Notes: a model not told the origin generated them from the sequence alone. A stretch of 64,000 nucleotides of DNA from Isoetes taiwanensis (GCA_021234155.1 JAJEKV010000002.1:21045726-21109725), one strand, 5' to 3'. Shown: positions 12,132 through 24,218, numbered from the stretch's first letter. A program made the numbers and translations.

Positions 12132-13529
12132 ATGTACTCGATAGTTGAAGAAGAGCGTCTCAACTATATTGCAACAGAGGGATATCGTCGAAACTTAGCA
12201 CAGCACGAAGAAGATTTCATCGATGATGAGGACGAGGATGCTCGCCAAGGAACCCTGCCAGCGTCCTTCTTAGGATGCAAAAGATGGTGTTCAGTGCAAG
12301 TTGCAGACTCGCTAGCGTTGTCCAGAGAATATGGAAAACCTAGTTTTTTCATAACAATGACTACAAATCCCAACTGGCCAGAAATTAGATGCAAACTAGC
12401 ACCTGGTCAAAATGCCTCGGATATCCCAACAATTGTAGTCAGATCATTCCATGAAAGGCTCCAACACGCAAAAAACATTATCCAAAAATACTTCGGCCCG
12501 TTATCTTACTTAATGCATGTGGTTGAATTCCAAAAACGCGGGTTACCACATTCGCATATCGTTACAAAGACAATGCATGAGCTTCCAATCAGTATGATCG
12601 ACGAATTAATTTCAGCAGAGCTACCGACAGATGAGACACTCAGGGCACAAGTAGAAAAATATATGATCCATAATCATTCAAGACGATGCCTCAAAGACAG
12701 TCAATGTTGCTATGGCTATCCAAAACCCATTAACCAAAAAACATACATTGACGAAAAGGGCTACGTGCAATACAGAAGAAGGACTGAAGCCGACACCAAC
12801 GTCGTCCCTTACATGCCGTTCCTCTTGAGAGAACTAGATTGTCACGTGTATGCAGACGTTGCATCAACTGTGCATATATTCGCATATCTCTATGGATATA
12901 TATACAAAAGATTTGACACCACACGTTTCCATATTGAGACCGGCCATAACATACAGTCACAACCGCAGGAGAAATCAAGTACCACGAGCCAATCCAACAC
13001 GACGCATACACATACCAAGAATGAAGTGCAGGATTATATATCAGCACGATACCTTTCGTCGATGGAAGCTGCATGGAGAATGATGTCATACCACATGACA
13101 GAGAAACATCCATCTGTAAAATGCCTTCCCCTCCATCTACACGGACAAAACAGAAATCAATTTGGAAGAATTTCTAGCACATCCAGAGGAATGTCTACAT
13201 TAGACAGATACTTCTTACGGCCACTCGCCCCTGAATTTAATACTCTGACCTACATTCAATACAACGAAGAATACACATTCACAACTTATAGACCAGGCGT
13301 TCCGCTCAAGCCAACTGACCAATTTGAGCAAGAATATCCAGGTACCACAAGAAATATTGTTCATAAAAGATCCAAAGGCAAACTCATTTGTAGAATAAGA
13401 CTATTACTTCCAAAAGTCAGAGAAGCATTCTATCTAAGAACCATATTACTCCACAGAGCCGCACGATCCTGGGATGATCTCAAAATTCACGATGGCCGGC
13501 AATATGAAACATATCAGGAGACTGCATAG
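12132..13529 (+). pseudogene. Helitron Rep endonuclease domain
   Basis: A 465-codon frame. It holds motif 1 (FITMTTNPNWPEI, residues 73-85), the HUH metal-binding motif GLPHSH (His140, His142) and the tyrosine motif AYLYGYIYK, with Tyr252 and Tyr256 in the positions of the two catalytic tyrosines. The lysines usual before each tyrosine are replaced by Ala and Gly, which may weaken it. Rep nicks the element and joins strands during rolling-circle transposition. The frame ends at TAG (13527-13529). The next ORF begins three bases later in the same frame, so a single stop separates Rep from the helicase. The preceding Rep part is one frame off, so the ATG here is internal. Confidence 0.85.
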
Positions 13530-13532
13530 GCA

Positions 13533-15269
13533 ATGGGCCTCATAGCACCACCAACAGAGGCAATCAAAACAATGGAAGAAGCCGCCTCATGTTTGCAAAC
13601 ACCATCGCAACTCCGCTTCTTATTTGCATTGCTCATATTAGATGGCGGACCCGCATTAGAACTATGGGACACATTTCGAACCGAAATGACGGTTGACTTT
13701 ATCGACCAATATCACAGAAACGAATCTGCTGCATCAAACGAGGGACTAATTGCAGTTAACAACATCCTAATTCAACATGGAACAACCACCGATGCATTCG
13801 GCCTTCCCACATTGACCACCACATCAAGGGACATTCAAAATGAGCTCTCAAAATTCCCCAATTATGAGGAATACCTAACTACGAGTTCCAACATGTTTCA
13901 AATCATGAATAAAAACCAATCAACCATCTACAGCCACATCTCAAAGCTCATCGACAGTAAACATTCTCCTAACCCAATCTTCATCTATGGCAAGGCAGGA
14001 GCCGGCAAAACATATATCCTGAAAGCCCTATGCCTTCGAATACGAGGATCAAGAAACATTGTCCTCCCATGTGCTACTACTGGACTTGCTTCATGTCTCT
14101 ACCCTGGTGGTAGAACTGCACACTCTTTATTTCAAATTCCTGTCATCGAGAACAACATTAATCTCCATTCGCTACTCGATCCACACTCCCCAAGGGCACG
14201 CCTAATGAGCCAAGCAACTGCCATTATATGGGATGAGTTTCCCATGGCTAACCGAGCAGTCATAGAGGCAGTTGACGTGCTGCTTCAAAAGATAACAGGA
14301 ACGAATGCACCCTTTGGAGGAAAACTATTTATAGCAGCAGGAGACTTCAGACAAGTTGCACCAATCGTCAAAAAGGCAAGCAAGACAGCGACAATAAATG
14401 CTTCCATAATATCGTCGCAATTATGGAACCACTTCGAAGTTCTTGAACTCAATGAACCAATTAGAAATGCCGGAGATCCCGAGCTCGTGTCTTTCGTCGA
14501 TGCGGTCGGAGAAGGGACTCTACTGGAAAATGTGCCATTGACATTATTCAAAACCACCACAAACCGACAAGAAGCAGTTGATTTTCTATACAACAAACAA
14601 ATCGTCAAAGACCCAGAAGCGTGTGAAAACAGAGGAATTTTATCTCCTAAAAACATCACTGTCGACGAATTCAACGACACAGTCATACAACTTCTCTCAG
14701 ATCCAGACAAACTCTATCACAGCGTGGACAGACTAATAGAAAATGACCAAACCGTAGACGACCACCCAATGGCAACAACAGACTTTTTAAACGGTTACAG
14801 AGACCCATCATTGCCACAACACGAGCTTCGACTAAAGCCTAATATGATATGCCACATCACAAAGACGCTCGACAGAGACAGAGGCCTCGTTAAAAATGCT
14901 AGGGTCATCGTAACCTCATTACATAACAGATTCGTGCAAGTAAAATTACTCATAGGGGACCCACACCAAAAGGACAACATTCACCCCATATCACGTGTTG
15001 ACTTCTTCAGTCAACCAGAAAAATGGCCATGGACAATCCACCGACGCCAACTTCCGCTGCGACCCGCATATTCAACAACATTCAACAGCTGTCTAAGACT
15101 CACACTCGACAAGATTGTCATTGACTTATGCAGTGAAGTCTTTGCCCACGGACAACTTTACACAGCACTCACCCGGATACGAAAAAGAGAAGATGTCCTA
15201 ATTCTCCTAGACAAAGACAATAAAACAAACACTACAGCCAACGTCGTCTACAAGGAGCTCCTCCCATGA
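13533..15269 (+). CDS. Helitron Pif1-like helicase domain
   Basis: A 578-codon frame for a superfamily 1B DNA helicase that unwinds the displaced strand during Helitron transposition. Visible motifs: Walker A GKAGAGKT (153-160), Walker B IIWDEFPM with Asp234-Glu235, motif III AAGDFRQVAP (268-277) and motif VI GQLYTALTR (540-548). The last has Thr where Ser is usual. It ends normally at TGA. In autonomous Helitrons this domain is fused to Rep; here one TAG (13527-13529) lies between them in the same frame. The helicase block itself shows no breaks, so decay is recent or the stop is bypassed, spliced or a base error. Confidence 0.88.
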   Translation: MGLIAPPTEAIKTMEEAASCLQTPSQLRFLFALLILDGGPALELWDTFRTEMTVDFIDQYHRNESAASNEGLIAVNNILIQHGTTTDAFGLPTLTTTSRDIQNELSKFPNYEEYLTTSSNMFQIMNKNQSTIYSHISKLIDSKHSPNPIFIYGKAGAGKTYILKALCLRIRGSRNIVLPCATTGLASCLYPGGRTAHSLFQIPVIENNINLHSLLDPHSPRARLMSQATAIIWDEFPMANRAVIEAVDVLLQKITGTNAPFGGKLFIAAGDFRQVAPIVKKASKTATINASIISSQLWNHFEVLELNEPIRNAGDPELVSFVDAVGEGTLLENVPLTLFKTTTNRQEAVDFLYNKQIVKDPEACENRGILSPKNITVDEFNDTVIQLLSDPDKLYHSVDRLIENDQTVDDHPMATTDFLNGYRDPSLPQHELRLKPNMICHITKTLDRDRGLVKNARVIVTSLHNRFVQVKLLIGDPHQKDNIHPISRVDFFSQPEKWPWTIHRRQLPLRPAYSTTFNSCLRLTLDKIVIDLCSEVFAHGQLYTALTRIRKREDVLILLDKDNKTNTTANVVYKELLP

Positions 15270-15289
15270 CTAAGGTGCGTAATTCTCCC

Positions 15290-15521
15290 TCAAAAAAAAA
15301 AAAAAAAAAACCCTCCATTCACCTCAACGCCGACGATGTAGACGGAGCACCAGTCTCCTACAGGCACCGATGCTCCCTCTACACCGTGGGCAACGTCCCC
15401 ATGGAACAACCTGGGTTCAATTCCTAGGGGCATGCAAAATCATTATCATATCATACTATGCATACCCCCCCTACTATTTTCTCCGTTGGACACAATGTAC
15501 TTATATACACACCACAACAAA
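15290..15521 (+). other. Helitron 3' non-coding region with pol III B-box match
   Basis: After the helicase stop comes an A20-type tract (from 15293), a segment with inverted GGAGCA...TGCTCC, and GGTTCAATTCC (15414-15424), an exact match to the tRNA B-box consensus GGTTCRANYCC, inside CCTGGGTTCAATTCCTAGG. No good A-box or full tRNA fold was found, so this may be a remnant of a tRNA-derived SINE or a chance match. Confidence 0.3.
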
Positions 15522-15551
15522 AGCGCTGGCTCTGCCAGCGCTAAATTCTTG
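15522..15551 (+). repeat. Helitron 3' hairpin and terminus
   Basis: Perfect inverted repeat AGCGCTGGC-TCT-GCCAGCGCT (15522-15542), then AAATTCTTG and a flanking T. Helitrons typically have a GC-rich hairpin about 10 nt before a CTRR end and insert between A and T. Here the last four bases would be CTTG. The same arrangement recurs at 52376-52409. Confidence 0.6.
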
Positions 15552-18500
15552 TACATGTATAATATGATTTTAGGGGTTCTCGCTGCCCTACGCCACCCTC
15601 CTGCAAATATGCACTCAAACCAAAGGGGGTTTAAGGGGGAATTTTATTTTTAAGTGTGAAATGTAATAGTTTGTGTTATACCTAAAAAACATTTGGCCCC
15701 TTCAGGGCCACTAATACAAATCATTACATTATACAAAAATATAAGTAAAAGAATCTGAAAGCACTGTGAACAACAATATTTTAGAACATAGAAGTAATGA
15801 AATATGAGAATGGCAATGTTAAATACAATATTTTAGAACATCTAAGCAATGAAATATGAGAATGGCAATAAAGAAAGACAATTGTGTTGATAGTTTTGCT
15901 TACACAAAACTATAGAGGAACTACCATTTTTCCATTGTTTTGGGAACAATTCTGGGAAAATGGCTTACGCCTTAAGCCAAACTATTTACGAAGGCTTTGA
16001 ACATACCTAAGGCTCTATTCTCCTTTTCTAATAAGCTTGTATATGGTCCTTGCAACATCCTTCAATTCTTTTATCTGGAATGACGACAACTTGAACGAAG
16101 AACATTGATAAAGATTGTGGCATTAACTCATAGAACATACAAATGGCACTTCTTAGAACCTTTGTAATTTCAACCAGTGTAATATGTGTTTTACAGGCAA
16201 ATCAGTTTTTGAATTGCTTCAGCATTATAAAAGCACTTTCTATAATTTCCTTACCACAAATAAACTAGAATTCTAGAGTACACTTTATATCCTCTGTAAA
16301 AATTACATGCAAGCATCGCATTAAGAAGCCTGTAAATAATTCTCCTATATAACCTGGAAACAAGTAGAAATTAAGTTAAGAGCTTAAACAAAACTTGGCT
16401 ACAGAACGTAAAAAACATAAAGGACTATGATGTTTTATGGTTTACACTTGGATTTAGCCTTTGGCCTCTTTCTTTTCGAGAGGTCACAGCTAGCTTGTGA
16501 TATGTCTGTTCCAATTTATCTTGTCAGACATCTTTTTCTTTTCCTGCTAGAAAATCCATTAGTGTGACAGCTAGCTTGTGATACGTCTATTCCAATTTAT
16601 CTTGTCAGACATCCAAACTGAGGCTGAGATACAATAAGCATTGGGACTTAACAATCCAAGTCACTTATGCAAAATGACTACCTGAAAGCCCAACTATTTG
16701 CTCAGATTACTGTGCAAGTAAATATGCTGCATTGAATAGCAAATGCGGCATTGGCAAGCAGATATGCGATTGAGGCTAATTGATTATTCTGCCAGTAAAT
16801 GCCACACTACTATGTCTAGAGTGGAGAGACCTATGTAAATAGGGGCAGGGACATACTGGTACAAGGGTTTGTGGAACAATCATAGCGCAACCATAGGCAC
16901 CATTTGGATAGAGCTAAATAGCATGGACAGACGGATATTTCTTCAACGTCTGTGTTACATTACAGGCAGTGGCACATTGTAAAACAGATTGTATGATGCT
17001 ATAAAACTTACCAAAATGAACAAAGAAGCAAATTCATTCTCCAAACACTTCCTTGAACTGTAAGCAGAACCTGAATGAAGCTCTGAGTTTTAATAAAGGC
17101 TGCAAAAATTGAGAGTTTGGTCATGGTTACTAGCAAATACAAAACTCCTAAATCATTGTCTTGCTTTGATTGAGTGGTAGAACCAAGATCCCATGAACTC
17201 ATAAATAGAAAGTGAAGATGAAATCAGAGAAAACTCAGAAATTTCTACAGAATATACCCTATTTCTGAGAAATCAAGCAAAACTCTGATTTAAGAGAATG
17301 GATGGTGGGGGGTCCTTGGGGTCCTTTTCATGATTAATGGCTGCTACCACAAGGGCGAGGCTCTGCAACAACGACAAGAGGAGGAGTCTTGACCAGATTT
17401 TATCTCATACTCATTGCTGAATTTTATGCCAAATTTGAGCACCCGAGCAACAGCAGATGATGTCAAAGTTGGGCTGTCATCCGAAATGCGTTGGAGGGCT
17501 GGTTTTAGAAGGTAACAGGTGGATGGGCCAATATCTCCCCAAGAATCGGGATGAGGCAAATGGCTCCTCAATTTTATGGCATCAAATTATGGCTACGGCA
17601 TTCTCAGATCAAAGAACGAGCAGATTTGGGGCAGAACGGCGTTCTACATGGCGTTCTTGCCAACAAAAAAAAGATTGTAGTTTTTTTACAAAACCACGGC
17701 ACTTTGGCACGGCTTCTGCCTTGACACGTCATTCTACCATTCCAATTACATAGAACGGCGTTCTATGCCAACTATGTTTCTGGCAAATCCATTGATTAGG
17801 CTATGATTCCAATTACGTTGCTAGAATCCTTTCTCAGTTTCGCCAGATTCTATTTATGGTGCTTTACTTCTCGCCTGAGTCAGAGCATATAGGCTTTAGC
17901 AGGGTAACTCTCTATGCACAAATTCAACTGAAGAATCAGTTCGATTGGGTTAATTGGAGCCGGAATCGTGGGTTGGCCCTCCGTCTCAAGCTTAATTCCC
18001 CTGCATCAAGTATTTGCAGAAGTATTTGCAGGCCATTTTTAGGCATTTGCGGGTAGTGAAGATGAAATTTGGCCGATGGATTTTACTTAGATGGCCTCAG
18101 ACGAGTACAACTCAGGCTCAAAGAGTACAGAAAATCGAAAATCATTTGATCCTCAGAGGTCGATTTTCTTTCCCTATAAATTCTACTGCATTCCAGAGAG
18201 TAAGGCAAGGAAGGAAGAAAGGACCAAAAGCTTGTATCCATCTGAAAACACCTTTGCCTAATTTGCCCACGCAAAATAACCTTGTATATGCAACGAGAAA
18301 ATTTGGGAACTTCTAAGCCCAATTCGGGCTGATAGACACATGGGTTTGGCCTGAGGAATCCGAGGCTTTGCTGATGAGCGAGGCATTCTATACATTAGAC
18401 TAATATGCTATAAATTCGAATGGCAATGCATCTAGATGTTTTGTGTTGCATTTTTCTCTCTATCCTTCCTCGGCCCAGAATGATTTTCTTAGGTCCGGTG

Positions 18501-18899
18501 GTGTATCTGCAGAGTAAGCTCGTTGTAAGCTATGTCTTTAAGGCGGCTCAAAGAGGTTGCTATTCAAGGTATGTCTTCGTGCCAGAAGTCAATATCCAGT
18601 TCCAAATCTGGACATTTTGGAATTTTTTTGTTTATTTTTGGAACAGGAATGGTGGGCCAATAATCTTATATGTAAAAAGATAGAGGGACACACAATGTTT
18701 CATAGTCTGCACTCAATTAATTCCATAGGTCTTATTCTAGAGCAGGAACTAGTAAATATAAAGAGAAAATTGGCAGATCTCTAGGCTTTATGTTTTGGAA
18801 AGGAACCAGCCACCTATAGTTCAAGAGCATGGACCTGTCATACTGAACGGGGTACCAAACAAATGCCTCCACTACCTCCATCTGGAAGGGATAATGTAA
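15552..18899. other. Region without convincing genes
   Basis: AT-rich, non-coding in appearance. A second weak hairpin TGGCCC/GGGCCA followed by CTAAT sits at 15692-15713. A two-copy duplication (period 81 bp) lies at 16485-16613. A 75-codon minus-strand frame at 17344-17571 has protein-like composition, but I recognise no family. Two near-palindromes AGAACGGCGTTCT occur at 17634-17646 and about 17753-17765. Confidence 0.4.
16485..16613. repeat. Interrupted direct repeat, spacing 81 bp
   Basis: ACAGCTAGCTTGTGATA/C-GTCT followed by TCCAATTTATCTTGTCAGAC occurs twice with very few differences. No coding function is suggested. Confidence 0.8.
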
Positions 18900-21800
18900 A
18901 CCACGGATGAATTAAATAAATGCGACACTATCAGACTTCTGGCCCGAGTTCTGACTCCACTGACTCTTCGAATTCTGAAACTGAACTTGAGAAGTCTAGT
19001 AAGAAAGATAATATAAAATGGTTGATTCGATCATGGGTAGTATATGGAAGAACTGGAAGCTTGCACAGTTCTTTGGTAAGAACCGAGCTGGTATGGATGC
19101 TGAGTCTTAGTTAGATGAGATGCATGAGTTTGGTACTATTATAAAATGATATGCAAGGATACCGGGAAAGTTGCTAGTGCTAACCTTATAGAACCTACTT
19201 ATATTTGGTGCAAGAGATATGCGAAAGTTAATGGTCCGACAAGGAACAAGTGCAAATTCAAGAAATTTGCTAAGGCTTTCAAAGAACACACCATCACTGT
19301 GTTCCTCATGCCCATAAATCTAGACCTTCTATAGGTTGGGACAGAAAAACTTATCAGTACATAATTATATTGGCAGATTCATACAGCTCCATTTGTACGT
19401 ATTGGCTATCATAGAGTGGCGAGCTGTTGAAGGTAATATTGAAGGATTGTTTGAAAATCCGAGGAAGATGGTACGTGCGATCCCAAGTCAGTAGCTGAAG
19501 CGAGGCAAAAGGCCTCAGCTTAGAGGAGGAAGCACCCAAGTTTTCGTATCATCGGTCTAGTAGTTTCAGTGGTGGAAAGCCCTATACTCTATATAGGTTT
19601 CGATCCTTCAGAACAAGCCCTTCGCAGCAGCCGTCATAGCTTCATTGTACCATATAAGCCAAGCAAGCCTATGAGTACCATGCAACAGTTACTGCAATCT
19701 ATTTCAAGAGAAGCACAAGAACAACTCACGAGGGATAAGGTATGTTTTTTATACTTCTGCCAGGGATACTGCATGCATGATTTCCTTTATGTAACATAGA
19801 TGGCTTGGCGGCCGTGGATTGGGACGAGCTGCCTACCTTGAATGACTTACCTACCTTGGCCGATGATGAGCCACGAGATTACATTAAAGGTGAGCCCCAT
19901 ATATTTGCAACTATAGAAACTAAGACTGCCATTGAAAAGAAAATTCTAAACCTTTTATTATTCTTATGGATATGGATAGTACCTATAATTTCGCATCCCC
20001 TGGAATGGCAGAAGTCGAACATTTGAAATCTAAGCCCAAATGGCAAGTGGGGCCTTTTGGAACAGACAAGGTTGTAGGCTAACATAGAGATACATTTGCC
20101 AGTAGTAGCAGTTGTTATGGCGGCTGAAATAATGAATATAAGAAAGTATGTCCTCATTATTGGCATGGAATTTTTAGCAGCTGCAAAAGCCAACGTCGAC
20201 TGCGAGAAATGAGAGGTGACTTTTACCGCACCCAAAGGTACATGCGATAGTTATATATTGTATGTCCTTGATGCAGTTGGATAGGGACATAAGAAAGAAT
20301 AAGGTTACCTGCATTATAAAAATCACATCAATAGAACCTTCATCCACTAGTGGATTGCCAAAGGCTATCGGCAACCTATTTAGGAAATTTGACGACCTTT
20401 CTTCCGATAAGATAAAAGAATTGGCATCCTTCAGGGGTCTAGAGTGTGAGATCGCCCTTGCACCTGACACCAAACCTATAAGGCTCCATATAGATGAGTA
20501 GTCCTGAGTTGGCAGAACTTACAGTTGTACGATTTTCTTAACTTAGGATTTATCCATCCAAGCATATCACCCTTTGGAGCACCAATCTTATTTCTTAAGG
20601 GAAAGGATGGCGCCCTAAGAATGGCAAACTATAAAGAATAGGTATATGCCTTACTTAGACGGATGACCAAATATAGATCTTCAATCAGGTTATCATCAGA
20701 TAAGGATAAAGGAAGGATATCCTTAAGTCATGCATGTTCTCAGATGAAATCACTGTTATGCCTTTTAGACTAACAATGCGCCTGCAACATTCATGAGATT
20801 GATAAATGTAACTTTCATGAATTTCTCGATCATCAATTTTCTTATGACGTCCTTATTTACAGTAAGACCTTGGAGGAGCATGGGCACCATCTTCAAATGG
20901 CTTTGCAAAGGTTGCCAAATTCTCAAAATGCAAATTTTTTACAATAGAAGTTGAATATTTACAGCATATAGTCTCAATGGAAGACATATCAACTGATCCA
21001 ACCAAGATTAACGCAGTAAAGGCATGGCCAACACCTAAGAATGTTTTTCAAAGTTTCCTCATATTAGCAAGTTACAAAAAGTCTGTCAAGGACCTTTCAA
21101 AGGTAATAGTACCTCTAGCAGACCTTACAAAGCATGAGAATAGAGATTGGGCCAAATATTGACAAGAAAAAGTGTAATCATTCTTTGATAAGTTAAAGGA
21201 AGCATTAACCACTGCACATGTTCTTACGTTATTAGATTGTTAGAAGGATAAATGGATGGCCATGGATTCAAGTAAGATAGCTATAGGTGGTGTCTTGATG
21301 CAAGAAGGTCGAGTTATCGCTTATGACTCCAAGAAAATGAATGATAGAGCAACGTTACCGTACATATGACCCGGAGTTACTTGTGATTGTGTGAGCTTTA
21401 CGGATTCGGAGGCATTATATCCTTGACATATGCTTTCAATGGGATACAAATCATCAGAGCCTCCAGTGCATTTTTACTTAGCCACATCTCAGTCTTAGAC
21501 AAAAACGATGTATGGAGTTTCTTGAGGAGTAGGGTTTTGAGGTACAGACCCGGAAAATCAGATGCTCTATCTCAACGTCATTGACTACAATAACTTATTG
21601 TAATGCTATTTGGAGCCTTAAAGTGAGTTTGGCAAGATAATTGAGCATAATGACCTAGAGTTTAAGGAGGTGTGATATAGCTTGTCTGAGGCGAGAACAG
21701 ATAAGGAACGTGAAACTCAAAGCATTACAAGAAGGAAGGTAACATTTTATTTTATAAGTATAAGTTATATGCTCTAGAGTTGTCAGGAGTAAGGAAACTT

Positions 21801-23377
21801 ATCCTCCATGATACACATCATAGTCCAATAGCAGGACATGTTGACTTTATGAAGACTTATTTCAAGATAAGAATTGGTTACTTTTGGCCAAGAATGAAGA
21901 ATCGTATTGCAAAGTAAATTGAGCAGTGCTAATTTTGTTAGCAATCAAAAGGCCGGCAACTACATGTTCCATGATTTCTAGAACTATTGGACGTCTTGAA
22001 CGCCAAGTGGAAAGTCAAATTACCATGGATTTTATACTGGGTCTTCCAAAACAATTGAGAGGACACGATCCCTTGATTGTGATGGTCGATAAGCTCTAAG
22101 ATGGCACAACTCCTGCCGTGTAGAACCACTGGTGCATTAGATATAGCATATCTTTTCATAAAGAAGATCATCAGATAGTATGCCAAGGATCATTAGATAG
22201 AGACCCTAAGTTTGTTCGTGCCTTCTAGACAGACTTCTTTAGCTCTATACAGATAATGCTTTCAATGCGTACAGCCCTACACCCGCAGGCAAATGGTCAG
22301 ACAAAATGCTCCAACTGCATAATTGAGAATATGCTAAGGAATTAAGTTTGGAATAAATGGTCTAAATGGGCGGACTATATGCATTTGACAGAGTTTTCCT
22401 ATAATAGCACAAAGCAAGAGTCGGAGAGAATGTCTCCCTTCATGATCACCTATGGCTACCAATGTCTCACTTTAGACACGTGGGACAATCCTGTGCCAAA
22501 TGTTGAAGTGTCTTAGCAATTGCTAGCTGACATCTAGTTGAGGAGGTACGTGAGTACTTGTTGGTAGCAAGAAATAGACAGAACTGGTAAATAAGCATTG
22601 AACCTCTGAAATAAGAAGGATCCTTTGAGATTATTAAGAGAGTAGGCACTTAAGCCTATAAGCTCAGCCTCCCCGCACATCTTAAATTTCACAGAGTATT
22701 CCATGTTAAGTTTTTTTAAGAAGCATACACCTGAACTAGATGAGATACTTGAGTCACCAACCTTGTTGGAGATGATAGAAGAACAATTGGAAATAGTTCC
22801 TGAAGCTCTTCTGGATTGCATGTATAAATAGACAAGGAGGACTCAAATATTAGTAAGTGGAAGCACTTACCACTGGAAGATGCAACTTGGGTTTTCAAAA
22901 TGAATCTTGAAGGTGAGTGAGTCCTCTTTAGAGTGTAGATTCGGTATGGATCATAAAGGGGGCTGGTTATAGTATGCATTCGTCTATGGTCATTATAGGA
23001 ATTATGCCATTCCTTACGCTAAGACGAATAGCCAGCCCTAGGCATGTTAGAAATTCCTCTTTGAATTTCAGTTAATAGGGGCGGCCCCTTCAACCACAAC
23101 ATATTATATACTATTTGAATATTAATATCACTGTGATTCTATAGGCCAGTAGCAGTTGGCTTGTTTCCTGTAGGTTTCTTTGTGGTCCATTGCAGACACT
23201 TCCATTTTAGTTATGTTGAACATCTTATAAGTTATGAGTTGTATCTTTTGTGTGAATGACTTTGGTCAAAACAATGATCATGGTAATGAATGTATCATTC
23301 TATATTATGAGGAAGTATCTTACTCATTCCATAATTAAATTGTTTAGTTAAGTTCATGTTGTATCGGGGAGGGGGGG
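18900..23377 (+). mobile_element. Heavily decayed Ty3/gypsy retrotransposon
   Basis: Pieces of a plant Ty3/gypsy polyprotein in correct order, broken by many stops and frameshifts. A gag-like acidic/basic region lies near 18.9-19.8 kb. The RT entry (ELASFRGLECEIALAPDTKP) is at 20.4 kb, then FIHPSISPFGAPILFLKGKD at 20.55 kb and an SGYHQIRIKEGYP-like block at 20.7 kb. RNase H (AIGGVLMQEGRVIAYDSK) is at 21.26-21.35 kb. The integrase zinc region (HDTHHSPIAGH) is at 21.8 kb and its core (MDFILGLPKQ, DRDPKFVR, TALHPQANGQTK) at 22.0-22.3 kb. A polypurine tract GGGGAGGGGGGG at 23366-23377 may mark the 3' LTR start. No 5' LTR was found. Many in-frame stops sit where CAG, CAA or TGG is expected. Confidence 0.82.
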
Positions 23378-24145
23378 TCCAATATGTGACCATGAATAAT
23401 TAATATCTACTAGAAACATGTGCTCGGCGATGCCAGACTTTAATCGTGGACGTGTGGAATGGGTGACTAATATAGTTTGTAGGTGGAATAGGAATGTGCA
23501 AGTGTAATCATTTTCGTATGTGTACTAGACTGCTAAGTGTGAAGGTTTAGGGATATATAATGTGTGGAGTATAATGGTTGGATTTATATGAGGGTTTAAG
23601 TGTGGAATACAATGAGTGGATTTCATGTAATGCATATAGTTTAGGGCAATGGTTTATGAGTTGTTACGATTTAGGTTCTTACCGGATATATTTCTTTAGT
23701 GTCATGTATTTTTTGCATTAAATTTCTAGCATTTAATGCACATAGAGCCTTTTGGGTAACATGGGGAAATTTAAGCTTAAGATCTTGGGCCAATAATAAT
23801 ACATTGTTTCAACCATTGTATATATTGTTAGTACTTGGATCGCCACTTTTGGCTATGTGTTGACAAGGATGTGCCACGTGGCAGACAAATCCATTGCAGA
23901 ATGGTATTTGAGTCTACCATTTCGCATTTCTGGTCTCTAGCAATACTCCACTGTTTCTGTTGCTAACAACTCTTCTTCAAATAATACATTGTTCCATGGC
24001 CATAACATCTGTACCAGGTAGATCTACGGTAATGCCATAGCATTCTCATGTGAATATTTAGGGTGGTTAAATGTGAAACATGTAATTTTTAAGATTATAG
24101 AAAAGATTTGACTTTGAAAATATATCACAATTATCTCCAACATTG
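23378..24145. other. Possible 3' LTR remnant and flanking DNA
   Basis: Sequence after the polypurine tract begins TCCAATATGTGACC. It should be LTR if the tract is genuine, but no matching 5' copy was found, so its limits are unknown. The rest is AT-rich with no coding signal. Confidence 0.25.
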
Positions 24146-24218
24146 AGAATAGAATAGAATAGAATAGAATAGAATAGAATAGAATAGAATAGAATAGAAT
24201 AGAATAGAATAGAATAGA
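24146..24218. repeat. (AGAAT)n microsatellite, about 14 copies
   Basis: A pure pentanucleotide array of the same motif as at 2.4 kb. The sequence just after it (TTTTTTAACGTC...AGTCGC) weakly resembles the LINE 3' end beside the 2.4 kb array (TTTTTAGTGTCC...CAGCGAC). It may be the tail of a third, more degraded copy on the minus strand. Confidence 0.75.

Larger units (their letters stand above)
10266..15551 (+). mobile_element. Autonomous-type Helitron (Rep-helicase), nearly intact
   Basis: A rolling-circle DNA transposon. In order it carries small N-terminal exons with AT-hooks, a Rep nuclease with HUH and YY motifs, and a Pif1-type helicase, then a perfect 9 bp hairpin and a candidate 3' terminus. 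The coding part is interrupted by frame breaks around 11418-11448, one frameshift near 12124 and one stop at 13527. The 5' end (expected TC after an A) was not located, so the start given is the first putative start codon, not the true terminus. The 3' end is taken as CTTG at 15548-15551 with a T next to it. An alternative is CTAA after the weaker hairpin at 15692-15708. Confidence 0.8.

Noticed and set aside
14285-14710. Minus-strand frame of 141 codons inside the Helitron helicase
   Set aside because: Antisense shadow of a frame with recognised helicase motifs.
15414-15424. A complete tRNA gene
   Set aside because: Only the B-box/T-arm matches; no acceptor, D-arm or anticodon arms can be folded around it.
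15692-15713. CTAA after hairpin TGGCCC/GGGCCA as the Helitron 3' end
   Set aside because: The stem is short and directly abuts CTAA, whereas the 15522 hairpin is longer, correctly spaced and has a sister locus. Kept only as an alternative.
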